64,000 nt of DNA from Prevotella dentasini JCM 15908 (GTDB lineage Bacteria > Bacteroidota > Bacteroidia > Bacteroidales > Bacteroidaceae). This document shows positions 1 to 8,551 of the stretch, piece by piece. The notes beneath the pieces were generated by a model. The model saw nothing but the letters and a program-made list of their open reading frames with translations, did not search any database and was not told the origin of the DNA. Made by a program: the position numbers and the translations under genes. The number at the start of each line of letters is the position of its first letter. Position 1 is the first letter of the stretch. The stretch spans positions 1 to 64,000 of the forward strand of contig NZ_BAKG01000007.1 in NCBI RefSeq assembly GCF_000614065.1, given 5' to 3'.

Positions 1-6
1 AAAAAT

Positions 7-26
7 ATTTCTATACGTATAGAAAT
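7..26. repeat. 20-bp perfect palindrome
   Basis: The sequence ATTTCTATACGTATAGAAAT is a perfect inverted repeat at the window edge, about 160 bp past the ftsZ stop. It could be an operator for a gene beyond the edge or a chance AT-rich palindrome. No gene is visible next to it. Confidence 0.4.
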
Positions 27-108
27 TTTCCGCTAACCGTATATAAATTTGAGGCCTCCCTGAAGCCCGGAAAACAACGGCCAATCCTGCCGGAAAACGG
101 TACTGTCC

Positions 109-146
109 TATAAAAAGACGGGCGCGAACCAACTGATTCGCGCCCG
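109..146 (-). terminator. Terminator downstream of ftsZ
   Basis: A 10-bp perfect stem (CGGGCGCGAA with TTCGCGCCCG, 8-nt loop) is followed on the minus strand by a GTCTTTTTAT tract. It lies about 40 bp past the ftsZ stop and closes the dcw cluster. Confidence 0.8.
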
Positions 147-186
147 AAGGAAAATGACTTAATTATCTTTTAGAACCCGTAATGCC

Positions 187-1503
187 CTACACAAAACTTA
201 TAACTCCCTGCACGGCATTGTCCGACTCGTCTTCTTCGCCAGTCAAAGGATTGCTTGCGTGGCGGATATTCTCCAGCTGCTGCTTGGTCCGCTTGGCGGT
301 AGGAGTAGTCTCTACATCGGCAATGATGTCCTCGTTGTCCAGCTCTTCCGGTGTGAAGAGATAGATATGATGACGACGCTTCTGCAACATGCGGTGAGTA
401 TCCTTACCATAATACCTGTCGCGACGGAGTCCGCGCTTCTCTGCATCCTCGTCGAGCTTGGCACGCTCATCGTTGGTACGCACCTTGATATGGTCGTCCA
501 TACCGTCCACATCCTTGATTCCGAAGCCGGTGGCGAGAATGGTTACCTTCACCTTGCGGTCAAGTTCGGGGTCAATGGCCGTACCCCACTTCAGCTCGAA
601 GCCGTCGTTGAACTGTTCCATGAAGTCGTTGAGATAGTTCATCTCTTCCATGGTCAGCCCGGAATTGTCCTTTCCGTCACTGCTGAAATTGATGGACATG
701 AGAATCTTCCGCGAGTTGAAAATATCGTTATCGCTCAGCAGCGGTGAGTTCAGCGCATTGTCTATAGCCTGCTTCAGGCGGCCTTCGCCCTCACCGTAAC
801 CCGTACTCATAATGGCAACTCCGCCATCTTTCAGGACGGTCTTCACGTCGTTGAAGTCAAGGTTGATAAGGCCGTGCACCGTAATAATCTCCGCAATACT
901 CTTGGCGGCGATGCTCAGCGTATCGTCGGCCTTGGCAAAGCCTCCCAAAAGGCTCATTTCCGGATAGATGCTACGCAGACGCTCGTTGTTGATAACGAGG
1001 AGGGCATCGACGTGCTTCGACATTTCCTCCACGCCATCAAGGGCCTGATCAATCTTCTTCGTGCCTTCAAACTTGAACGGAATGGTAACAATTCCGACCG
1101 TAAGGATGTCCATTTCCTTGCTGATACGCGCAATGACAGGTGCTGCGCCCGTCCCCGTACCGCCACCCATTCCGGCAGTAATGAAGGTCATTTTCGTACC
1201 GTCACTGAGCATGTTCTTTATATCGTCGATGGTTTCCTCGGCTGCTTGCCGTGCCTTTTCGGGACGGTTGCCGGCACCCAAGCCCTCCTTGCCCAGCTGA
1301 AGATGCACGGGAACTGGAGAATCGTTGAGTGCCTGCGCATCGGTATTGCAAAGTACGAACGTTACATCGTGGATTCCCTCGCGGTACATGTGGTTGACGG
1401 CATTGCCGCCGCCGCCACCTACACCAATGACCTTGATGATGCTGTTCTCGTGTTCAAGGTCGTCGAAGTCCAATATATTGTTATTGATATTGTTGTCTGC
1501 CAT
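187..1503 (-). CDS. ftsZ: Cell division GTPase FtsZ
   Basis: FtsZ is the tubulin-like GTPase that polymerises into the cytoplasmic Z-ring and recruits the divisome. The 438-residue product has the N-terminal glycine-rich loop (VGGGGGN, about 28-34), the tubulin signature GGGTGTG (113-119) and the T7-loop segment NLDFND (about 215) that completes the GTPase site of the neighbouring subunit. After the core comes a charged variable linker rich in R, K, D and E and a short C-terminal tail ending VISFV. It is the last gene of the dcw cluster, 52 bp after ftsA, and is followed by a terminator. The start at MADNN is the only reasonable one. Identity is certain. Confidence 0.98.
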   Translation of the reverse strand: MADNNINNNILDFDDLEHENSIIKVIGVGGGGGNAVNHMYREGIHDVTFVLCNTDAQALNDSPVPVHLQLGKEGLGAGNRPEKARQAAEETIDDIKNMLSDGTKMTFITAGMGGGTGTGAAPVIARISKEMDILTVGIVTIPFKFEGTKKIDQALDGVEEMSKHVDALLVINNERLRSIYPEMSLLGGFAKADDTLSIAAKSIAEIITVHGLINLDFNDVKTVLKDGGVAIMSTGYGEGEGRLKQAIDNALNSPLLSDNDIFNSRKILMSINFSSDGKDNSGLTMEEMNYLNDFMEQFNDGFELKWGTAIDPELDRKVKVTILATGFGIKDVDGMDDHIKVRTNDERAKLDEDAEKRGLRRDRYYGKDTHRMLQKRRHHIYLFTPEELDNEDIIADVETTPTAKRTKQQLENIRHASNPLTGEEDESDNAVQGVISFV

Positions 1504-1555
1504 AACAGTAGTTGGTTTTTAATTGTTCTTGATAGTCTGTAACGAAACGCACGTA

Positions 1556-2989
1556 TTATTCTTCCGGCTCCAGAATGGAATCGCCGAAGCCCTTCAGCTT
1601 GCGCTTGAACTTTCCCCACGGGCTGTTCTCGCGACGCTTGCGACGCTCTTCCTCCTCTCTGGCTATGCGCTGACGCTCCTCCTCTTCGAGACGGAGCCGT
1701 TCTTCCTCCTCGCGCCGGCGGCGTTCGGCCTCTTCCTTCTCCTTCTCGGCCTGAGTCTTCACCACTCCGAGCTGCTCGCCCTTGGCAATACGGTTGCCCT
1801 GCACGCCGTCTTCCTGTGCAAAAGGCAGCTCGCTGGGGTTGTAGGGAGCACCGACGCAGTTCATGTCTGCCTTGGCTATGAGTCCGAGAACGGTATTCAT
1901 TCGACCGTTCTTGGCATTTACCTCCGGATTGGAAGACGTAACCGGCTGATTGACAAACTTGGCAACGCGCACCTTGTCGGCCTGCGCGTATGTACGGAAG
2001 GCACGTTCTATATTCTTCATGTTGGCACCGCCGCCCGTCAGGACAAATCCGTTGATGAGCTTGTCGTGGTATTCTGCCGGAATCTGTACGGCTACATTCT
2101 CCACAATTTCCTCCACACGCGCCTCGACAAGGTCTATGAACGCGCGGCTTTCCACGCTCTGTTCGGGGTCTACGGAATACCGCAGGCTGCTGTCGATGTC
2201 GCTCAAGTCCGTATAGGCACTGGCATACTTGAGCTTCATCCGCTCTGCATCCTTCTCGTCAATGAGCAAGGAGGTCAGATCCCGCGTGATATTGTTGCCC
2301 CCAAGAGGGATGACGGCAATGTGGCGAATGACATTCTTGTGGTAGACGATAACGGTGGTCGTGTCGGCCCCAAGGTCAACCAAGGCACAGCCGCCACGCT
2401 TCTCGGCATCGGTCAGCACGCTGTCTGCCAGTGCTACCGGGGCGAGATAGAGTTCCGCAATGTTGATTCCGGCCTTGTCAAAGCTGATATTGAGATTGTT
2501 GTAGAAACTCTTCCGCCCGAGGATATTGAGGAAATTGCCCTCCAGATGGCTTGCCGTCATTCCTATAGGGTCAATGGCGGTCTGCTTGTCTACCTTGTAT
2601 TCCTGTGTGGCAGCGTAGAGAATCTCCATCTCCGGGTACGCCATGTTGCGGTTGGCATCCATCAGGCTGTCAACCATCGTGCCGGTGATGATGGTCTCGT
2701 TGGGCAAATCCTTGACAATAACGTTGCGCACGCTGCGTATCGACTGGCCGCCAATGCCGACATAGACCTGCGTAATCTCGTACTTGAGCTGTTTCTTTAG
2801 CTTGTTAATAATACCTGTCAGGCATTGTGCGGTGCGGTCTATGTTGTTGACATACCCCTTCCTGATACACTGGGAAGCATCTTCCTGCACAACGGCATTA
2901 ACAGTGATGCTGCCGTCAAGGTTCTTCTTGCCGGCTACACCTGTTATCTTTGATGAGCCAAGTTCAATGGCTACGACGTATTCTGCCAT
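1556..2989 (-). CDS. ftsA: Cell division protein FtsA
   Basis: FtsA is an actin-like ATPase that tethers FtsZ to the inner membrane. The 477-residue protein opens with the actin-family phosphate loop (VAIELGSSKITG, about 6-17), has the second phosphate motif (LVDLGADTT, about 205-213) and an adenosine motif (FVLTGGGA, about 316-323). The last 67 residues are unusual. A run of roughly 45 residues made almost only of E, R, K and Q, likely one long charged helix, precedes a C-terminal amphipathic helix (WGKFKRKLKGFG) that fits the membrane-targeting helix. It lies between ftsQ and ftsZ on the same strand. Confidence 0.97.
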   Translation of the reverse strand: MAEYVVAIELGSSKITGVAGKKNLDGSITVNAVVQEDASQCIRKGYVNNIDRTAQCLTGIINKLKKQLKYEITQVYVGIGGQSIRSVRNVIVKDLPNETIITGTMVDSLMDANRNMAYPEMEILYAATQEYKVDKQTAIDPIGMTASHLEGNFLNILGRKSFYNNLNISFDKAGINIAELYLAPVALADSVLTDAEKRGGCALVDLGADTTTVIVYHKNVIRHIAVIPLGGNNITRDLTSLLIDEKDAERMKLKYASAYTDLSDIDSSLRYSVDPEQSVESRAFIDLVEARVEEIVENVAVQIPAEYHDKLINGFVLTGGGANMKNIERAFRTYAQADKVRVAKFVNQPVTSSNPEVNAKNGRMNTVLGLIAKADMNCVGAPYNPSELPFAQEDGVQGNRIAKGEQLGVVKTQAEKEKEEAERRRREEEERLRLEEEERQRIAREEEERRKRRENSPWGKFKRKLKGFGDSILEPEE

Positions 2990-3060
2990 ACACTTTAGAG
3001 TATTATGAATATTGTTTTATTTTCTGTTCTTGCTTGTTTCTTGTATTCATCTGCCCAGCA

Positions 3061-3942
3061 TCATTCGGTCAGCTGCTCCACCGGGGCTTCCTCCTGTTTC
3101 TTTTCGGGCTTCTGACTGTCGCTGACAGCCTCTTCCTCCTTACGTTCCTCCTCCGCACTGCGCCGCTTGCAGATAATCTGGTTATCAAATTCTACGCTGA
3201 TGTAGGAGTATTTGTTCCATCCCGCCTGCGACAATCCGTACCGGTAAAACTTCTCCAGCCGGGACAGCTTCCGGTCCGTAAAGGCAATGATTTCGCGGTA
3301 GCTGACATTCTTGTTGCGGCTCGTCGGCAGATAGCCGAGGAAGAGTATGTGGTCTCCCACACGCGGTACCAGCTCTATGCCGCGGTCGGGCAGCACGTGT
3401 ATCTGCTCTATCTGGTTGCTCCAGAACTCCGAGCGGTTGATGCCCTTTGCGAGAGGGGCGATGCCATAGTGGGCAAACCAGCGGTTGATATTTCCCGTGG
3501 CGATAATCAGGTCGCTCGTGTACTTCGAGTTGGGGAGTATTCCCCCGTTGTCGTCAAGGTAGTAGTCGGCTCCCCGGTCGCTCTTGATACGGATAATGGG
3601 CATCCGCTGCGAGATGGTTATGTCGACATGCCCGTTCTCCGTAACGAAACATTCGGCTGTCCGCACGAAAGGCCCTACCTTCAGGGCTTCCTCTATCTGC
3701 CGCGGACTGACAGCCTTCAGCGGTTTGTTGAGCGGATACAGCCCGTCCTTCTCAAGGATATGCTTTATTTCCGCAGCACTAAGGAAGCCGGCATTGTTGG
3801 AATCAGATATGTTGATGTCTACCTTCGTGCATACACGGCTGCCCTTGTCGGGACTATTCCATGAGGTTATCGCCATGACAAGATAGACAGCCAGTACGAC
3901 GTTCAGCGTACAGATAATTATCTTCTTCCAGTTAACGCGCAT
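3061..3942 (-). CDS. ftsQ: Cell division protein FtsQ
   Basis: FtsQ is a bitopic inner-membrane protein that links early and late divisome proteins. The 293-residue product has a short cytoplasmic N-terminus, one membrane helix at about residues 8-26 (IIICTLNVVLAVYLVMAI), a periplasmic POTRA-like region with the pattern GLYPLNKPLKAVSPRQIEE at about 71-89, and the FtsQ beta domain. The C-terminus is a charged tail rich in E and K. Sequence conservation of FtsQ is weak in this phylum, so the call rests on topology and on its place between murC (6 bp upstream) and ftsA. Confidence 0.93.
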   Translation of the reverse strand: MRVNWKKIIICTLNVVLAVYLVMAITSWNSPDKGSRVCTKVDINISDSNNAGFLSAAEIKHILEKDGLYPLNKPLKAVSPRQIEEALKVGPFVRTAECFVTENGHVDITISQRMPIIRIKSDRGADYYLDDNGGILPNSKYTSDLIIATGNINRWFAHYGIAPLAKGINRSEFWSNQIEQIHVLPDRGIELVPRVGDHILFLGYLPTSRNKNVSYREIIAFTDRKLSRLEKFYRYGLSQAGWNKYSYISVEFDNQIICKRRSAEEERKEEEAVSDSQKPEKKQEEAPVEQLTE

Positions 3943-3948
3943 CTTCGC

Positions 3949-5328
3949 TTATTCCTTTTCCTTTATCAGCTCCGCTATCTGCGGAACGTAGTTGTCAAGG
4001 TCTCCGGCACCGAGAACGACGAGCACGTCGAAATCGCGCTTCTTCACAAATTCGAGAACCTCGTCCTTCCGTATCATCAGTTTGCGCACCCCATGGCGCA
4101 GATGGTCGTAAATGAGCTTGGAGGTAACGCCCTCTATCGGTTCCTCACGGGCCGGATAGATTTCGGTGAGGATGACTTCGTCGAAGTAGCTCAACGAGTC
4201 GGCAAACTCCCTGTAGAAGTCGCGCGTCCGGGTATAGAGGTGCGGCTGGAAGATAGCCGTTACCTTGCGCCCCCTGTAAAGCTCCTTCAGGCTCCGTGCA
4301 CTCTGAAGCACCTCCTTGGGATGGTGCCCGTAGTCGGAGAGGAAGACATGCTGGCCGGTCTTCACCTTGAAGTCGAAACGGCGGTCGACGCCCCCATAGG
4401 TCTTCATGCCGTTCCTTATCTCGTCGGCAGTGCAGCCGTTGAGCTGTGCCATCGCCATGGCGGCAATGCCGTTCTCTATGTTGATAGGCACGGGCTGCCC
4501 CAGTTCCACATCGGCAATGTTCTCTACGGGAGAAACAAAGTCGAAGACAATCGTCCCGTTGGCTATGCGGATATTCTCGGCATGGAAGTCTCCGTCGTTG
4601 CGGCCGTATCCGTACACCCTTACCCCGTCGCCGACATGGTGCTGCACCTCCAGCCCCGTGCGTATAATCAGCGCACCGCCCTCCTGAATGAGTTCGGTAT
4701 AGTGTCGGAAACTCTCAAGATAAGCCTCCTTGGTTCCGTAGATGTCAAGATGGTCGGGGTCGGCAGAGGTGATGACGCTCATCCACGGACGCAGCCAGTG
4801 GAAGGAACGGTCGAACTCGTCGGCCTCGATGACCACGTAGTCGCTGTGGTCTGAGAGTATATAGTTGGTGCCGTAGTTCTTCGATATGCCTCCGAGGAAG
4901 GCATTGCAGTCTACTGCGCTCTGGTGCATGATATGCGCACACATGGCCGACGTGGTGGTCTTGCCGTGCGTGCCGGCGAAACAAAGTCCCTTATGGGTAC
5001 GGGTGAGCGTGCCGAGCACTTGGGCACGCTTCTCTATCTCGAATCCGCCGGCACGGAAATAGGCCAGTTCGCTGTGCGATGCCGGGACGGCGGGGGTATA
5101 GACGACCAGTGTCGACCGGCTGTCGCGGCACGCCTCGGGAATGAGTTCTTCGTTTTCCTCGTAATGGATAGAGACTCCCTCCTTTTCCAACTGACGGGTC
5201 AGGGCAGACGGTGTCTTGTCGTAACCGGCCACGACCGCCCCCTTGTGCAGGAAATAACGGGCGAGGGCACTCATGCCGATGCCGCCTGCACCTACGAAGT
5301 AAACTGCTTTTATATCCTTGAGTTCCAT
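3949..5328 (-). CDS. murC: UDP-N-acetylmuramate--L-alanine ligase MurC
   Basis: MurC joins L-alanine to UDP-MurNAc with ATP in the cytoplasm, the first peptide step of peptidoglycan synthesis. I choose the internal ATG giving MELKDIKAVYFVG (459 residues). The frame stays open 27 codons upstream, but that extension is unlike the family. Visible motifs are the nucleotide-binding GAGGIGM (about 13-19), the Mur-ligase P-loop GTHGKTTT (119-126) and the C-terminal ligase domain with DYGHHPKEV. It is followed by ftsQ after 6 bp. The 240-bp gap to murG holds nothing obvious. Confidence 0.97.
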   Translation of the reverse strand: MELKDIKAVYFVGAGGIGMSALARYFLHKGAVVAGYDKTPSALTRQLEKEGVSIHYEENEELIPEACRDSRSTLVVYTPAVPASHSELAYFRAGGFEIEKRAQVLGTLTRTHKGLCFAGTHGKTTTSAMCAHIMHQSAVDCNAFLGGISKNYGTNYILSDHSDYVVIEADEFDRSFHWLRPWMSVITSADPDHLDIYGTKEAYLESFRHYTELIQEGGALIIRTGLEVQHHVGDGVRVYGYGRNDGDFHAENIRIANGTIVFDFVSPVENIADVELGQPVPINIENGIAAMAMAQLNGCTADEIRNGMKTYGGVDRRFDFKVKTGQHVFLSDYGHHPKEVLQSARSLKELYRGRKVTAIFQPHLYTRTRDFYREFADSLSYFDEVILTEIYPAREEPIEGVTSKLIYDHLRHGVRKLMIRKDEVLEFVKKRDFDVLVVLGAGDLDNYVPQIAELIKEKE

Positions 5329-5570
5329 TGTTTCGTTTATACTTCTTTCTTTTTGCTTGGGGGTGAGCACTGCGACCGGAGCGCAGAATACGGGAAACGC
5401 TGCCGGCAAAGATTCTGTCCGGGCGGACTGACGGGAGCGTCTGTCCCTACAGCGCGGTTGCCCTTGTCAGGGGGCTTGACGGTACTAAATCGGCCGTCCG
5501 CCCGTTTCCGGCCCGGGTGCGCCCTCGTTTGGTAATCCGCACCCCTCCCCCGAGGGACTTGGAGAGGTTT

Positions 5571-6669
5571 TTATATCAGCTTCAGCACCTCGTCGGCAAT
5601 CACGTCGGCAGAGTTGTGGAGTCCCATTTTCCTTACATTCTCCGCCAGACTTGCCAGCCTTGCATCGTCGGCAACGGTTTCGAGGGCAAGCCTCAGCAGC
5701 GTATCGGGAGCCTCGGCATCCCTCACGCAGAGAGCGGCATCCTTATTGACGAGTGCCATGGCGTTCTTTGTCTGATGGTCTTCTGCCACATTCGGGCTCG
5801 GAACAAGGATAACGGGCTTGCCGATAAGCTGAAACTCGCTGATGGAGCTGGCTCCGGCACGGCTGACAACAAGGTCGGCAGCCTTATAGGCAGCACCCAT
5901 ATCGCTGATGAAGTCCATAATTTTCAGGTTCGGAAGCTCCTTGCCTCTCATAAACCCGGCGATGCTCTCGCTATAGTATTTGCCCGTCTGCCAGATGATT
6001 TGCACGTCTGTTCCTGCCACCAAGTCAAGATGCTCCATGATGGAACGGTTGACGGTGCGTGCCCCAAGGCTGCCTCCCACAAAGAGGATGGTCTTCCTGT
6101 CGGGTTGCAGGCCGAAGCTCCGGCGGGCCTCTTCCACGCTCATCGGCGTAGCGAGCACGTTCTGACGGACAGGATTGCCCGTCATGATTATCTTGTCGGC
6201 AGGAAAGAACCGCTGCATGCCTTCATAGGCAACGCAGATTTTCCTGACCCGTTTGGCCAACAGTTTGTTGGTAACGCCTGCATAGGAGTTCTGTTCCTGT
6301 ATCAGGCAAGGGATGCCCATCTTGGAACATTCGTACAGCGTCGCACCACTGGCATATCCGCCTACGCCTACGGCTACTTGTGGACGGAACTCCCTGATGA
6401 TGGCGCGCGCCATGCGCAGACTCTTCACCAGCTTGCAGAGCACGGAGATATTGTTCAGCTTGTGTGCGCGGTCGAATCCCTTGATGGGAAGTCCCTTTAT
6501 CTCGTATCCTGCTGCCGGAACGCGCTGCATCTCCATTCTGCTCTGCCCCTACGAAGAGGATTTTGGCTTCGGGATGCTTCGCCCTGATGGCGTTGGCTAT
6601 GGAAACAGCCGGAAAGATATGTCCCCCCGTTCCACCTCCGCTGATGATGATTCTCAAATCTTCGTCCAT
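5571..6669 (-). CDS. murG: MurG UDP-GlcNAc transferase (frameshifted in this sequence)
   Basis: MurG adds GlcNAc to lipid I on the inner face of the membrane, giving lipid II. The N-terminal part starts at MDEDLRIIISGGGTGGHIFPA with the GGGTGGH donor-side loop. The rest (RVPAAGYEIKGLPIKGFDR onward, with LIQEQNSYAGVTNKLLA and the C-terminal ASSISEFQLIGKPVILVP) lies in another frame. The frames meet near 6541, where GTAGGGGCAGAG should run on into GGCAGAATGGAG. Two bases appear to be missing. Restoring them gives 366 residues, normal for MurG. Since murG is essential, this is most likely a sequencing error. The start at 6669 is preferred over an in-frame codon at 6693 because a promoter box covers 6691-6698. 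Confidence 0.93.
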
Positions 6670-6690
6670 ATTAATACGTATAGTGTTCTG

Positions 6691-6722
6691 CAAAGATACT
6701 CAATTTTTTCATCACAGGACAA
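6691..6722 (-). promoter_or_regulatory. Bacteroidales-type promoter for murG
   Basis: On the minus strand a TTG, 21 bp, then TATCTTTG matches the phylum consensus TTTG-N19-21-TAnnTTTG. The box lies about 22 bp before the murG start, so murG and the genes after it can be transcribed separately from the upstream dcw genes. Confidence 0.7.
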
Positions 6723-7104
6723 TTTTCCCTTTATTTTTAGGCTCTTAAAGCGAGCCGGACTTGCCTTTTCCGCTTTTTCGGCCGGAAAAATATTTACTGC
6801 CATTATCTCCTTGGCTCTTTTTCGCACGACGAGACCAAGACTATCGCATCGGGAGCGCAACCAGTTGTCAGACAGAAACTTATCGGACTGCACTGCGGAA
6901 GTGGCACTTTCGCTTAGTGAACAAGCCCCTTTCGCAAGGAGAAAGAGCCGCTTTAGAGAGCTGAAAACGGCACTCTGACCATGCCGCCAAGCCTGTCCGG
7001 CCAGCCGTCCGCCATCTGATTGCGAAATGTCTTTACAACAAGGGCATGGCTTCCTGCCTGCCGTCTGACATTCTCGCCGGAAAGCTGACAGACCACACTG
7101 GCAG
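6723..7104. repeat. Non-coding gap with degenerate GGCACTTTCG repeats
   Basis: About 380 bp without a gene separate ftsW from the murG promoter. The stretch contains GTGGCACTTTCGC (about 6901-6913), a CTTTCGCAAGGAGAAAG hairpin and AACGGCACTC (about 6966). These resemble the repeats at 17.7, 26.6 and 39.9 kb. No coding potential is visible. Confidence 0.5.
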
Positions 7105-8394
7105 CTAAGCTCCGGCTGCAGCGGCTGCAGCCTTGCCTGAGCTCGCGGCCTGCTGCCCCCGGTCTTTTTTCTTTGCCGACCGGCTGATGCTGAGAATGAC
7201 GCCTATGTAGATGCAATTGATGATGGTAGACGTACCTCCCTTGCTGATAAGCGGGAGCGGCTGACCCGTTACGGGGGCCAGTCCGACGGCTACAAGCATG
7301 TTGAACAATGCCTGCGTTACGAGCAGCAGGGCAATGCCCATCGCCAGATAGGCAGGGAAAGCGTTCTCGCACCGATTGGCGATGATGCCCGTACGGAACA
7401 GCAGGAAGATATACAGGAAGGCGACAAACGCCGCTCCCTCTATGCCCATCTCCTCAATGATGATGGAGTAGATGAAGTCGGAGAAGGCCTGCGACAGGAA
7501 ATCGCGCTCGGTAGAGTTGCCCGGCCCCTTGCCGACGATGTTGGACGAGGCTATGGCTATGTTGGAATGGCCTATCTGTCCGTCCTTGTCGAGGTCATAT
7601 TCATGGGGAGGCACCTCTTTGTTGTCGAAAAACTTGCGGATGCGCGCCTTCCACGTACTGGCACGGTGGAATATTTTCTCGGCGAAGCTGGGGTCTTCCT
7701 GCTCTTCCTGCCCTATGGTCTGCTCGGTCAGGTTTTCCTTCTCGGTAGTCTCGCCCTTGTCTCCTCCCACCAGCATAATTACCGATACAGCCAACACGGC
7801 ACCCAAGGCGAAGATGCCGAGGAGGCGGCCGAGCTGCTTCATGGGCACCCGTCCGTAGAACATCATCAGAAGAACGGTGACGGAAAGGAGCATGGCTGTA
7901 GAGAGATTCTCAAGGACTATCGGCCCTATCATGAAAAAAGAGACTATCAGAATATACTTGAAAGCCTTTCTGTCTGCTCCATGGTCGGTCTGCATGCGGC
8001 TGAGTATCTGCGCCACAGCCAGTACCAGTGCGCCCTTGGCAAGCTCCGACGGCTGAAATTGTATGCCGAGTATGCTCGTCCACCGGTTGGCCCCGTTGGT
8101 CGTCTCGCCTGCAAAGAGCACCCAAATGAGCGTGATGAAGGCAAAGAAGAGGAGGAACGGCGTTGCCAGACGGAAGTACTTGCACTTGATGTTCAGCACG
8201 ACGACCATCATGCAAGTGCCCAAGGCAAGAAGACCGCAGTGCTTGATAATCGGACTCCAGTAGTTTCCGCCCTTGTACGACAGCGAACTCGAAGCGGAAT
8301 AGACCTCGATGATGCTGATGATACAAAGGAAGAAGAAGACCATCCAAATGACCTTGTCGCCTTTGATGATGTTGCTGAACGATTTGTTGTTCAT
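7105..8394 (-). CDS. ftsW: Lipid II polymerase FtsW (SEDS family)
   Basis: FtsW is a polytopic SEDS glycosyltransferase that polymerises lipid II at the septum with its partner FtsI. From the ATG at 8394 the product has 429 residues (MNNKSFSNIIKGDKVIW). The frame extends 23 codons upstream but without family character. About ten membrane segments are visible. There is a large charged periplasmic loop (about 205-275, rich in E, K and D), the segment TSILGIQFQPSELAK (about 110) and the signature region PVTGQPLPLISKGGTS near the C-terminus. The tail is alanine-rich. It sits between murD and murG. Confidence 0.95.
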   Translation of the reverse strand: MNNKSFSNIIKGDKVIWMVFFFLCIISIIEVYSASSSLSYKGGNYWSPIIKHCGLLALGTCMMVVVLNIKCKYFRLATPFLLFFAFITLIWVLFAGETTNGANRWTSILGIQFQPSELAKGALVLAVAQILSRMQTDHGADRKAFKYILIVSFFMIGPIVLENLSTAMLLSVTVLLMMFYGRVPMKQLGRLLGIFALGAVLAVSVIMLVGGDKGETTEKENLTEQTIGQEEQEDPSFAEKIFHRASTWKARIRKFFDNKEVPPHEYDLDKDGQIGHSNIAIASSNIVGKGPGNSTERDFLSQAFSDFIYSIIIEEMGIEGAAFVAFLYIFLLFRTGIIANRCENAFPAYLAMGIALLLVTQALFNMLVAVGLAPVTGQPLPLISKGGTSTIINCIYIGVILSISRSAKKKDRGQQAASSGKAAAAAAGA

Positions 8395-8551
8395 CTTTTG
8401 TTTTCCGTTTTTGCGATGTTTGCTTTTTGTTTGTCCTTTATGCGTGAGGCTGCCGGAGAACAATTACCTGCCCCGGGCGTCGCCACGACAGGGCGACCTG
8501 CCAGACTGCAAGCCGTCAATTCCCAGCGTTCATCGCCCAATCTCCCCGCCG

